Positions 19,072 to 27,637 of a DNA stretch of 64,000 nt are shown piece by piece. The stretch is from contig NZ_VMNI01000006.1 of NCBI RefSeq assembly GCF_007625205.1, positions 186,001 through 250,000 of the forward strand, written 5' to 3'. The position numbers and the translations under genes are program-made. Position 1 is the first letter of the stretch. Each line of letters begins with the position of its first letter. A model generated the notes under the pieces. The model made no database searches. It was not told the DNA's origin and worked only from the letters and a program-made list of their open reading frames with translations. This stretch comes from Denitromonas ohlonensis (GTDB lineage: Bacteria; Pseudomonadota; Gammaproteobacteria; Burkholderiales; Rhodocyclaceae).

Positions 19072-20825
19072 AAGAAGGCCTCGCCCTCTACCGCCGACTG
19101 CTCGGCAGCATCCTGCCCTACCGCAAGGTGGTGGCGCTGTCGGTGATCGCCATGATCGCCGCCGCCTCGCTGGAGCCGGTGCTACCGGCGCTGCTCAAGC
19201 CGCTGATCGACGAGAGCCTGATAGGCAAGAGCGAGAGCGCGCAGTGGAAGGTGCCGCTGCTGCTGATGCTGGCCTTTCTGGGCAAGGGCATTGCCGAGTA
19301 CCTGTCGAGCGTCTCCAGCCAGTGGGTGGCCAACAAGGCCATCACCGATCTGCGCCAGCAAGTGTTTCGCCACCAGATGCATCTGCCGGTGTCGGCGCAT
19401 CAGGCCGAAGCGCAGGGGCGCATGCTCTCGCGCATCCTCTACGACATCCCCCAGGTGGGCAGCGCGCTGTCCAACGCCTGGATCATCGTGGTGCGCGACA
19501 CCCTGGTGGTGATCGGCCTCACCGGCTACCTGGTGTGGACCGCCTGGGAGCTGACCCTGCTGCTGCTGATCGTCGCGCCGGTGATGGCGATCATCATCCG
19601 TCAGGCCAGCCGCAAGCTGCGCGGCGGCAACCGCGCCATGCAGGCCACCACCGGCCACATGACCGGCGCGGTCGAAGAGAGCCTGAACGGGGTGCGCGAG
19701 ATCAAGATCTTCGGCGCACACGATCACGAAAACAGCCGCTTCGCCGAAATCTCCGAGCGCCTGCGCAAAGAAACCATGCGCACCGTGCGCGTCTCGGCCG
19801 CCAACGTGCCCATCGTGCAGATCGTCGCCGCCACCGCCGTGTCGCTGGTCATCTGGGCCGCCTCTGCGCTGTCGGCCGAAGACCGGCTCACGCCCGGCAC
19901 CTTCGTTTCGTTCGTGGCCGCCATGGCCATGCTCTTCGAGCCCATCCGCCGGCTGACCAATGTGAACAACGTCATCCAGAAAGGTCTGGCCGGGGCGCAA
20001 AGCATCTTCGAACTTCTCGACAGCCCGGCCGAGCCGGACACCGCCGTCGGCACCGTCGAACGCGGTCGCGGCGCACTGCGCTTCGAATCGGTTGGCTTCC
20101 GCTACGCCGGCCAGAGCCAGGCGGCGGTCAGCGACTTCACGCTCGACATCCCGCCCGGCAAGACCGTCGCCCTGGTCGGCGCCTCGGGCAGCGGCAAGAC
20201 CACCATCATCCAGCTCATCGCGCGCTTCTTCGACCCGGCCAGCGGTCGCATCCTGCTCGACGGCACCCCGCTGTCCGAGCTGCCGCTGGCAGCGCTGCGC
20301 GCGCAGATCGGCTGGGTCGGCCAGCAAGTGGTGCTGTTCGACGACACCATCGCCGCCAACATCGCCTACGGCCGGCCGGACATCACCGCCGAAGACATCG
20401 AAACCGCCGCCCGCCATGCCCACGCCATGGAATTCATCGCCAAGCTGCCCGACGGCCTGGCCACCCGCGTCGGCGCCAACGGCAGCCAGCTCTCCGGCGG
20501 CCAGCGCCAGCGCGTCGCCATCGCCCGCGCCTTCCTCAAGAATGCGCCCATCCTGCTGCTCGATGAAGCCACCTCGGCCCTCGACAACGAGTCCGAACGC
20601 GCCGTCAAGGACGCCCTCGCCGAGCTACGCCAGAACCGCACCGTGCTGGTCGTCGCCCACCGCCTGTCGACCATCCGCGACGCCGACCTGATCGTGGTGA
20701 TGGAACACGGTCGCATCGTCGAGCAAGGCACACACGCCGAGCTCGCCAATAGCGGCGGCGCGTATGCGCGGCTGCTGGCGAGCGGAGAAGGCGTGGTGGT
20801 CGACGAGGACGCGCCGGCGTCGTAG
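19068..20825 (+). CDS. msbA: Lipid A export ABC transporter MsbA
   Basis: Half-transporter of 585 aa: an N-terminal six-helix membrane domain (about residues 1-310), then an ATPase with Walker A GASGSGKTT, signature LSGGQRQRVAIARAF, Walker B ILLLDEATSALD and switch His VVAHRLSTI. MsbA is known to flip lipid A-core across the inner membrane, which fits the adjoining LPS glycan cluster; a related lipid or peptide exporter cannot be fully excluded. The TAG stop is formed by the first bases of a REP family A unit. Confidence 0.9.
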   Translation: MKEGLALYRRLLGSILPYRKVVALSVIAMIAAASLEPVLPALLKPLIDESLIGKSESAQWKVPLLLMLAFLGKGIAEYLSSVSSQWVANKAITDLRQQVFRHQMHLPVSAHQAEAQGRMLSRILYDIPQVGSALSNAWIIVVRDTLVVIGLTGYLVWTAWELTLLLLIVAPVMAIIIRQASRKLRGGNRAMQATTGHMTGAVEESLNGVREIKIFGAHDHENSRFAEISERLRKETMRTVRVSAANVPIVQIVAATAVSLVIWAASALSAEDRLTPGTFVSFVAAMAMLFEPIRRLTNVNNVIQKGLAGAQSIFELLDSPAEPDTAVGTVERGRGALRFESVGFRYAGQSQAAVSDFTLDIPPGKTVALVGASGSGKTTIIQLIARFFDPASGRILLDGTPLSELPLAALRAQIGWVGQQVVLFDDTIAANIAYGRPDITAEDIETAARHAHAMEFIAKLPDGLATRVGANGSQLSGGQRQRVAIARAFLKNAPILLLDEATSALDNESERAVKDALAELRQNRTVLVVAHRLSTIRDADLIVVMEHGRIVEQGTHAELANSGGAYARLLASGEGVVVDEDAPAS

Positions 20826-20889
20826 GGCGGGTTTCAACCCGCCATCGGTGTTCGCATACAGGTTGTTGGCGGGTTGAAACCCGCCCTAC
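20822..20889. repeat. REP family A, inverted pair after msbA
   Basis: A forward unit (20822-20843) and a reverse unit (20868-20889) are separated by 24 nt between the convergent msbA and the 82-aa membrane-protein gene. The GTAG end gives the TAG stop of msbA, and the CTAC end gives the TAG stop of the opposing gene. The paired arms would form a very stable hairpin and could end both transcripts. Confidence 0.88.
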
Positions 20890-21134
20890 GCCTCGGCGAA
20901 TCGCGCGATCGACAGCGCAATCACAGCCACCTGGAACACGATGAGGCACGCAAACAGCGCTTGTGCCTCACGTGCGCTGCCGAGATTCTTGCGAAGATAG
21001 GCAAAAACGCTTCCCGCCTCACGTATCGACACGTTCAGCCGGGTTGCCAGGAAAGCCCCCGTCGCGCCGGCCACCAACAGCATCAGATAAATGAATCCGG
21101 TATGCGCCTGCAGCCACGCGCCCATCGCCGTCAC
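20886..21134 (-). CDS. Small two-span membrane protein
   Basis: An 82-aa protein with hydrophobic spans at about residues 12-30 (GFIYLMLLVAGATGAFLAT) and 59-78 (ALFACLIVFQVAVIALSIA), and a central polar region with Arg and Lys. It has no recognised family. Its start overlaps the sulfotransferase stop (ATGA), making it the last gene of the minus-strand glycan operon. The stop codon lies inside a REP unit, so the original C-terminus may have been trimmed or extended by the repeat. Confidence 0.6.
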   Translation of the reverse strand: MTAMGAWLQAHTGFIYLMLLVAGATGAFLATRLNVSIREAGSVFAYLRKNLGSAREAQALFACLIVFQVAVIALSIARFAEA

Positions 21135-21796
21135 GCCGCCGGGTCGAACGAATACCCGAAAATCTCGATATCCCGCGCAAAGTGCCTGGCCACCGCCTCG
21201 GCAATTTCGTCCGAGTAATAGCTGCGGTAGTCCTTTTTACGATCCTTGGCCTGGCGCTTGTGCTGCAGTTCGGGCGCGCGCACGCCGATGCGGCGACAGG
21301 CCTCTTCGAAATCGTCGTGCAGGTTTTCGTAACGCCCCATGAAGTCGACCAGCACCTTGCCGTGCAGATCGACCACATAATCGCTCTGCAACTCGATGCT
21401 GGTGTCCACATGAAACTGGTAGGGGCGTTCGGGGTCGAGCTTCCAGCGGATGAACTCGTCGAAGGTCTCGATATGCGCCATCAAGTGCGGGCGCTCGCGC
21501 CGGATGTGGTGGAAGGAGCTGACCTGCAGGTCCCACGGGTTGCGCACAAAGACGAACTTGAACAGATTGTCGAAGGTCTCGGCCGGCAGCATTTCCTTGG
21601 CGGCGATGATCTTGGAGTGGCGTGGAAACTTGATGCCCAGCCGGTGCCCCGACAGCGACGACAGGCGCGAGCACAGAAACTGCGCCACGAACCACGGGTC
21701 GCGCAGGCGCAACGGCCGCAGCGAATCGCGCACCGAAGTGCCGCCGGTCTTGGCGATGTGCACGAACAGAAAATTGTGTTTCAGGGACAGCAGCAT
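21131..21796 (-). CDS. Sulfotransferase-family protein
   Basis: A 221-aa member of the Golgi-type/carbohydrate sulfotransferase family. FLFVHIAKTGGTSVRDSL near residue 9 is the 5'-phosphosulfate-binding loop for PAPS, and FKFVFVRNPWDLQVSSFHH carries the 3'-phosphate Arg. It starts directly before the GT4 gene's stop position in the same operon. Likely sulfates a glycan made by the neighbouring glycosyltransferases; the acceptor is unknown, and no PAPS-synthesis genes are in the window. Confidence 0.82.
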   Translation of the reverse strand: MLLSLKHNFLFVHIAKTGGTSVRDSLRPLRLRDPWFVAQFLCSRLSSLSGHRLGIKFPRHSKIIAAKEMLPAETFDNLFKFVFVRNPWDLQVSSFHHIRRERPHLMAHIETFDEFIRWKLDPERPYQFHVDTSIELQSDYVVDLHGKVLVDFMGRYENLHDDFEEACRRIGVRAPELQHKRQAKDRKKDYRSYYSDEIAEAVARHFARDIEIFGYSFDPAA

Positions 21797-22930
21797 TCAG
21801 GTTTCTCCTCGGTCGCTATTGTCGCCCACGTCCGCATTCAGGCCCAGCGCGGCAAGATACGCGCCCGCCGAGGCCTCGCGCGAATACTCGGCCACCGCCG
21901 ACTTGAGCACCTCGGCCGGCAGCGGTGCGGCCAGCGTCTCGATCATCGCCTGCCCCAGCCCGGCCGCATCGCCGACCGGCACCAGCGCGCCAAAGCGCCC
22001 GCCCGCCAGCACCTCGCGCGGACCGCTCGGGCAGTCCGTCGCCACGCTCGGCACGCCCAGCGCCAGCGCCTCGGTCAGTACATTGGGCGAGCCCTCCCAG
22101 GCGGAGCTGAGCACAAACAGATCGGCTTTGGCCATCCACGCATAGGGGTTGGGCGTGAAGCCCGGCAGGTCGATATCGTCGGCCACGCCGAGCTCGGCGG
22201 CCAAGGCTTCGAGCTTCTTGCGCTGGCGACCGTCGCCGAGAATCACCAGCCGCGCCGGCTGTGCGCGGCGCAGCACGGCGAAGGCGCGCACCAGGGTCGG
22301 GAAATCTTTCTGCTCGGTGAGCCGCCCGGCGGCCAGCACCAGCGGCACCGAACGATCCACCACCCACGGATGATGCACCGACTCAGCCGCCATCTCGACC
22401 AGGCGCGGCGTCACCACCGGGTTGCGGATCACCTGCAGCTGCCCCACCGGCAGGCCGGTCAGGCGCACGGTGTCGTCGAGCACGCCTTGCGACACACACA
22501 CGACGCGATCCACGGCCGGATAAAACCAGCGCATCGGCGCCACCCGCAGCCAGCGCGACAGGCCCGCGCGGTCTTCCAGCGCGGCCGACAGATTGGTGCC
22601 CAACCGCCCGACGATGCGCACCGGCACGCGTGCCAGTGCCCGCGCCAGTACGGCGGCACGGATCGCCCGATCCTTGGCCACCAGCATGGCTTGCGGCCGA
22701 TGCTGGCGCAGATAGCGCATCAACGGCCACACGGCGAGGCCGCTGTGGCGCACACCCAGATCAATCAGCCGCACGCCCTCGGGCAGGCTGCCCAGGTGCG
22801 CGCTGTCGGCACGGATGGCCAGCAGATCGACCGCAAAGCCACGCGCGGCGAAGCCTTCGACCAGGTTGAGCACCATGCGCTCGACGCCGCCCTCGCCGGA
22901 AAAAGAGATGAATACCGCAAGCCGGGTCAT
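21797..22930 (-). CDS. Glycosyltransferase family 4 (paralogue 1)
   Basis: GT-B fold retaining glycosyltransferase, 377 aa. N-terminal FISFSGEGGVERMVLNLVEG is the GT4 glycine-rich acceptor loop; VILGDGRQRKKLE and AWEGSPNVLTEALALGVPSV are the donor-binding C-domain with the conserved EX7E. The C-terminus ends like its neighbour (AYLAALGLNAD). Overlaps the next upstream gene by ATGA. Donor and acceptor sugars cannot be read from sequence; the context implies LPS or capsule. Confidence 0.88.
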   Translation of the reverse strand: MTRLAVFISFSGEGGVERMVLNLVEGFAARGFAVDLLAIRADSAHLGSLPEGVRLIDLGVRHSGLAVWPLMRYLRQHRPQAMLVAKDRAIRAAVLARALARVPVRIVGRLGTNLSAALEDRAGLSRWLRVAPMRWFYPAVDRVVCVSQGVLDDTVRLTGLPVGQLQVIRNPVVTPRLVEMAAESVHHPWVVDRSVPLVLAAGRLTEQKDFPTLVRAFAVLRRAQPARLVILGDGRQRKKLEALAAELGVADDIDLPGFTPNPYAWMAKADLFVLSSAWEGSPNVLTEALALGVPSVATDCPSGPREVLAGGRFGALVPVGDAAGLGQAMIETLAAPLPAEVLKSAVAEYSREASAGAYLAALGLNADVGDNSDRGET

Positions 22931-24036
22931 TGAAATGCCTTGAAACCGAGCGCCGCCAGATAGGCGCGTGCGCTCGCTGAATCAGAATAGCCCGCCACCG
23001 CCGCGCGCGATTGCGCCGCCGGCACGGGTTGCGCGAGCTGGCGACGCAGGCCCTCGGCCAGCGCCGCCACGTCGCCCACCGGCACCAGCGGGCCGACCGT
23101 GCCGCCGGCGAGCACCTCGCGCGGACCACTCGGGCAGTCGCAGGCCACCGAAGGCGCGCCCAGCGCCAGCGCTTCGATCAGCACCACCGGCATGCCTTCC
23201 CAACGCGAACACAGCGCAAACACCGCGGCGCGCGCCATGTACGGATAGGGATTGGCCGTGAAGCCCGGCAGCGCCACATCGTCGGCCACGCCCAGCTCGA
23301 CGGCGAGGCGCTCCAGTTCACCACGGCGACGCCCCTCGCCGAGAATCACCAGGCGGCAGGGGCGCGTCGCGCGGACCTGCGCGAACGCACGCAGCAGCGT
23401 GGCAAAGTCCTTGCGCTCCGACAGCTCGCCGACGCCGAGAACAACCGGCAGCTGCCCCTTGGCAAACCACGGGTGATCCAGCGGTTCGGCGGCACGCGCC
23501 AGCAAGGCATCGGTAAGGATCGGGCTGGGCACTACATGAATACGCTCGCGCGGCAGTCGGGCGAAGGCGGCCAAGTCGTCGGCCGCGCCAGCCGACGGCA
23601 CCAGCAGCGCGTCGGCCGCCGGGTAGCACCAGCGCATCGACAGCGTCTGCACCCAGCGATCCATCACCCCGCGACTGGCCAGATTGACCGACACCGTCGT
23701 GCCCTGGCGCAAGCCAACCCGTGTCGGCACCCGCGCCACGGCACGCGCCAGCAGCGCTGCGCGATTGACCCGGTCCTTGTCCGAGAGCATGGCCTGCGGA
23801 CGCTCGCGGCGCAGGTAGCGGATCAGCGCCGGGATGGCCGAATTGACATGCTGGGCGCCCAGCGGCAGGTGTCGTGCGCCCTCGGGGAGTTGTTCGAAAT
23901 GCGGGCCGTGGCCCTCGATGCCGAGCACATCCACCGTCACGCCCAGACGCGCGATCGCCGGCACCAGATTGCGCAGTACGCGATCGACGCCGCTGTGTCC
24001 GGAGGTGGCGGCAAAGATGGCCAGATCGGTGCTCAT
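22927..24036 (-). CDS. Glycosyltransferase family 4 (paralogue 2)
   Basis: A 369-aa GT-B enzyme clearly duplicated with its neighbours: DCPSGPREVLAGGTVGPLVP and the ending ARAYLAALGFKAFQ parallel paralogue 1. The N-terminal loop is TSGHSGVDRVLRNLVPAI, and the donor site is WEGMPVVLIEALALGAP. It overlaps genes on both sides by 4 nt (ATGA). Probably adds one residue of an envelope glycan. Confidence 0.88.
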   Translation of the reverse strand: MSTDLAIFAATSGHSGVDRVLRNLVPAIARLGVTVDVLGIEGHGPHFEQLPEGARHLPLGAQHVNSAIPALIRYLRRERPQAMLSDKDRVNRAALLARAVARVPTRVGLRQGTTVSVNLASRGVMDRWVQTLSMRWCYPAADALLVPSAGAADDLAAFARLPRERIHVVPSPILTDALLARAAEPLDHPWFAKGQLPVVLGVGELSERKDFATLLRAFAQVRATRPCRLVILGEGRRRGELERLAVELGVADDVALPGFTANPYPYMARAAVFALCSRWEGMPVVLIEALALGAPSVACDCPSGPREVLAGGTVGPLVPVGDVAALAEGLRRQLAQPVPAAQSRAAVAGYSDSASARAYLAALGFKAFQ

Positions 24037-25145
24037 GCGCGCCCCTCGGCCAGCAGTAATTCGAACAACGCGTGATAGCGCTCGGCGCAGGTGACCGCCG
24101 AATACTCTTGCACCGCCTCACGCCGGCGATCGGCATCGCCCGGCGCATCCAGCGTCGCCAGCATCGCCGCCGCCATGGCCTCGGCGTCATCCACCGGCAC
24201 CAACGGCGCGACCTCGCCGCCGCGCAACACCTCGCGCGGCCCGGCCGGGCAGTCGGTCGCCACCACCGGTACACCGAGCGCCAGCGCTTCGGTGAGCGCG
24301 TTGGGTGAGCCTTCGCGCCGTGACGAGAGCACGAACAAGGCCGCGCGGGCCAGGTAGCGATAGGGGTTGGCGTCGAAGCCCGGCAGGGCGACATCCTCAG
24401 CCACGCCAAGGCGCGACGCTTGCGCTTCGAGCTCGCCGCGCAGACGCCCCTCGCCCAGAATCATCAGCCGCACCGAGCGCTCGGCACGCACACGGGCAAA
24501 GGCATCGAGCAGCACATCGAAGCCCTTGACTTGCCCAAGCCGGCCCACACCGAGAACGACCGGCGGCTGCCCCGGCGCAAACCACGGATGATCGAGCGGC
24601 GCCCCGGCCTGCGACAGCAGCTGCGGCGTCACTACCGGATTGCGGATCAGGTGCATGCGTCCGGCCGGCAGACCGGCAGCGGCCGCCACATCGGCCACCA
24701 CCTCGACCGAATTGCCGACCACCGCGTCGGCGCCCTGATACACCCGGCGCACCCGCGCCCGGGCACGCCAGCGGCTGAAGGGGCGCAGCTCGGCAAAACG
24801 CGCGCTGTAGCTGGTGCCCGGCCGCATGACGATGCGCAGCGGCACGCCGGACAGGCGACGGGCGAGCTGCATCGACAGCCCGGCGCGGTCCTTACCGCAC
24901 AGCACCACATCGGGCCGCTCGCCGCGCAGGTATTGCCGTAGCTGAAGCTGCTCCGCGAACGCGCCGCCGCGTGATGTCTCGATCAATCGCACGGCGGGCG
25001 CAAGGCTGTCCACATACGGCGCCTCGCGGCTGCGGGTCAGAAAATCCACCGACACCCCGCGCGCGCTCAGCGCGCTCGCCAGATTCACGAGCATCCGCTC
25101 GGCACCGCCGTCACCGAACGAAGGAATGAAAATGGCAACACGCAT
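24033..25145 (-). CDS. Glycosyltransferase family 4 (paralogue 3)
   Basis: A 370-aa GT4 enzyme and first gene of the minus-strand operon. The ATG at 25145 gives the standard start MRVAIFIPSFGDGGAERMLV; longer in-frame starts only read leader sequence. C-domain motifs are VILGVGRLGQVKGFDVLLDA (in part), LMILGEGRLRGELEA and REGSPNALTEALALGVPVV. A TATACT -10 box lies about 25 nt upstream. Confidence 0.88.
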   Translation of the reverse strand: MRVAIFIPSFGDGGAERMLVNLASALSARGVSVDFLTRSREAPYVDSLAPAVRLIETSRGGAFAEQLQLRQYLRGERPDVVLCGKDRAGLSMQLARRLSGVPLRIVMRPGTSYSARFAELRPFSRWRARARVRRVYQGADAVVGNSVEVVADVAAAAGLPAGRMHLIRNPVVTPQLLSQAGAPLDHPWFAPGQPPVVLGVGRLGQVKGFDVLLDAFARVRAERSVRLMILGEGRLRGELEAQASRLGVAEDVALPGFDANPYRYLARAALFVLSSRREGSPNALTEALALGVPVVATDCPAGPREVLRGGEVAPLVPVDDAEAMAAAMLATLDAPGDADRRREAVQEYSAVTCAERYHALFELLLAEGRA

Positions 25146-25169
25146 GCAGGGCTCCGGAACAAGGCTGCG

Positions 25170-25175
25170 AGTATA
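25170..25175 (-). promoter_or_regulatory. Candidate -10 box, minus-strand glycan operon
   Basis: TATACT on the minus strand, about 25 nt before the GT4 start at 25145, in the 123-nt divergent gap. It mirrors an identical hexamer for the opposite operon. No clear -35 was found. Confidence 0.35.
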
Positions 25176-25235
25176 GCCGAGGCCGGCGCCAGCCCCGAAG
25201 CATGGCGGGCCGGCATTGAGGCCACCAGAGCGCGA

Positions 25236-25241
25236 TATACT
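25236..25241 (+). promoter_or_regulatory. Candidate -10 box, plus-strand glycan operon
   Basis: TATACT on the plus strand, 28 nt before the GT4 start at 25269. The -35 region (GCATTG at 17-nt spacing) is weak. With the mirror-image box it suggests balanced expression of the two operons. Confidence 0.35.
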
Positions 25242-25268
25242 TGCCGCTTTCATTGCACACCGGGCGTC

Positions 25269-26351
25269 ATGCCGGACTTCATCTACCTCGCCCGCGGCCG
25301 CCCGCAGCGCCCCCGAGCCAACCTGATCCAGACCCTGCACACGGTCGAGGCCATTGCCAAAGCCGGTGTCGACGCGCGCCTGTATGTGCCGCCACTGCCG
25401 CGCGGCTTCGACACCGCGGGGTTTCTGGCCGGCATGGGCATTCGCCACCCCATCGACCTGCGCGGCGCACTAACCCTGCACAGCAAATGGAAGGGCTGGC
25501 CCTTCGTGCTGACTCACCGTCGCGAGTTGCGCGAAGCGCGGACGGTGTATACCCGCGTGCCGGACTTCTCCGTGCTGCTCGCCCGCAGCGGGCTACGTCA
25601 TTTTCTCGAAGTGCATGACACCGAATCGCTGATCGCCGACGGCCTGATGACACCCCTGCTGCAAGCGCAGCAGCATGGCCTGCTGCGCGGGCTCACCGCG
25701 ATCACCGCCGCCGGACGCGATGCGCTGGTCGAGGCCGGTTTCGACGCCGCGCGCATTGCGGTGCTGCCCAGCGGCGTCGACCTGGCCGCGTTCAATGCCG
25801 TGCCGACCGCCACCGAGGCGGATTTCGCGCAACCGCACGCGCTCTACGTCGGGCGCATCAGCCGCGATCGCGGTCTGCCGCTGTTCGAGGCCATCGCCAG
25901 CGCCGGCTTTGCGGTCACGCTGATCGGCCCGCGCGATCACGAGCCCGTCCAGCCGCAGGACACGCTTCGCGTCGAAAATGCTGTACCGCACGCCGAGGTG
26001 CCGGCTGCGCTGGCCCGCGGTGCTGTCGCGCTGATGCCTTACCAGGCCGATCTGCGCCACGCAGCCACGATCAGCCCGATCAAGCTCTTTGAAGCCATGG
26101 CCGCCGGCCGGCTGGTGATTGCCTCCGATCTGGCGCCCATCCGCGAAGTCATCCGCCATGGCGAAAACGGCCTGCTCGTGCCGGCCGGCGATCCCGCCGC
26201 CTGGATCGCCGCCATGCGTCAGGTCCAGAACGATCCGGCTGCCGCACTGGCCATGGCCGAAGCGGGCCGGATCACCGCCCGCGACTACGGCTGGGACGCC
26301 CGTGCCGCCAAGCTGCTCGCCTTTGTTCACAACACGGACGCGTCCACATGA
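25269..26351 (+). CDS. Glycosyltransferase family 4
   Basis: A 360-aa GT-B enzyme opening the plus-strand operon. Its N-domain diverges from the minus-strand paralogues (MPDFIYLARGRPQRPRANLI), while the C-domain has VLPSGVDLAAFNAVP, ALYVGRISRDRGLPLFEAI and SPIKLFEAMAAGRLVIASD, typical of GT4. A coupled ATGA overlap joins it to the ligase-like gene. Confidence 0.85.
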   Translation: MPDFIYLARGRPQRPRANLIQTLHTVEAIAKAGVDARLYVPPLPRGFDTAGFLAGMGIRHPIDLRGALTLHSKWKGWPFVLTHRRELREARTVYTRVPDFSVLLARSGLRHFLEVHDTESLIADGLMTPLLQAQQHGLLRGLTAITAAGRDALVEAGFDAARIAVLPSGVDLAAFNAVPTATEADFAQPHALYVGRISRDRGLPLFEAIASAGFAVTLIGPRDHEPVQPQDTLRVENAVPHAEVPAALARGAVALMPYQADLRHAATISPIKLFEAMAAGRLVIASDLAPIREVIRHGENGLLVPAGDPAAWIAAMRQVQNDPAAALAMAEAGRITARDYGWDARAAKLLAFVHNTDAST

Positions 26352-27637
26352 ACTGGCTTCACCGGATCGGCGTCTTCGGCCTCGGTCTGTTCGCCCTGAC
26401 CAGCGTCTGGAAGACCGCGCCCGGCCACATCGGTATCGCCCTGTGCCTGCCCGCCATCGCATTCGCCCTGTGGCAGCGCCGCCGTATTCCCTGGGATACC
26501 GCCAGCGCACTCGCCGCGTTCGTCGCCCTGTGGCTATGCGCCCGCTACGCACTGCAAAGCTGGGGCGGCCTGGCCGAGCCGGGGCTGCTCACGCCCAAAG
26601 AGGTCTTCATCGACTGGCTGTTCGTGCCGGTCTTCGCCTTGCTGGCCATCCTGCCCTGCGACGACCCCGTACGACGCCTGCGCCGGCTGTGGATGCTGGC
26701 CATGCTCGGCTTTACGCTCGGCGTCATCAGCTTCCTCTGGCAGCGCGGCCTCGCCGTGCTGTGGTCGGGCGAGCGGCTCGGCTTCCATCTGAACCGCGCG
26801 CTGGGCGTCGGCCTGTATGCCGGCGCCTTTGCCGTGGCGCTGATCGCGACGGTCCGACTGTGGTGGTCGGTGGCCGGCGGCCTGCGCTGGCCCGCGCGAA
26901 TCGCCGGCATCGCACTGATCGCGCTCAATCTCGAGGTGCTGCTGACCGCCCAGAACCGCAGCACCTATCTGGCGCTGGCCATCGTCGCCGCCGGCGCCGT
27001 CACCATCGCGGTGTGGCGCAGCTTGCGCAATCGCAGCACGCGTCCGGGGCAGCGGCGCGTGGCGCTGGGCCTGATCGGCGCGCTGCTCGCCGGCCTCGTC
27101 TTTGCCGGAAATCTCGATGTCGTACAGCAACGCATCGAGGCCGAACGCGCCACCATCGAAACCGTGCTCACCGAGGGGCTGGACGCGGCCCCCGCCGCCT
27201 CGGTCACCGTCCGCCTGCGCCTGTGGCGTTACGTGCTGCAGCGCTTCCCCGACGCGCCCTGGATCGGCCATGGCTTCGGCGACGTGAAGGACATCATCGA
27301 CCGCGATGTACGCCCGGTGGCCGCGCTCAACGAAAGCGAGCGCTACGACCAGGTGCACAACAGCTACCTGCAGACCCTGTGGGGTCAGGGCCTGATCGGC
27401 ACCGCGCTGTGGATCGCGCTGTCGCTGGTGCTGATCCGTGACGCCGTGCGCGCGGCCCGCACCGATCGCCAGCGCCAGATGCTGCTGCCAGCAATGTGGG
27501 CGGTGCTCGCCTTCACCGCCGTGTGGGCCTTCTTCGACTATCGCCTCTCGCACCCCGACATGCGCTTCTTCTCGATCCTGCTGCTGCTCTCGCTGCGCCT
27601 GCTCGGTCAGCGCTCATCCACGGCGGTGCGCACATGA
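26348..27637 (+). CDS. O-antigen ligase-like membrane protein
   Basis: Polytopic membrane protein of 429 aa with about ten to twelve hydrophobic spans and a periplasmic loop containing RYDQVHNSYLQTLWGQGLIG, the Wzy_C/WaaL signature. Earlier the Arg-containing TAQNRSTYLAL is also a WaaL hallmark. Expected to transfer undecaprenyl-linked glycan to lipid A-core, or to polymerise repeat units (Wzy). The neighbouring heptosyltransferase-like and MsbA genes favour a ligase. Confidence 0.82.
   Translation: MNWLHRIGVFGLGLFALTSVWKTAPGHIGIALCLPAIAFALWQRRRIPWDTASALAAFVALWLCARYALQSWGGLAEPGLLTPKEVFIDWLFVPVFALLAILPCDDPVRRLRRLWMLAMLGFTLGVISFLWQRGLAVLWSGERLGFHLNRALGVGLYAGAFAVALIATVRLWWSVAGGLRWPARIAGIALIALNLEVLLTAQNRSTYLALAIVAAGAVTIAVWRSLRNRSTRPGQRRVALGLIGALLAGLVFAGNLDVVQQRIEAERATIETVLTEGLDAAPAASVTVRLRLWRYVLQRFPDAPWIGHGFGDVKDIIDRDVRPVAALNESERYDQVHNSYLQTLWGQGLIGTALWIALSLVLIRDAVRAARTDRQRQMLLPAMWAVLAFTAVWAFFDYRLSHPDMRFFSILLLLSLRLLGQRSSTAVRT

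Noticed and set aside
21182-22933. 583-aa open frame on the plus strand
   Set aside because: Antisense to the sulfotransferase and GT4 genes, which have intact motifs and coupled starts.
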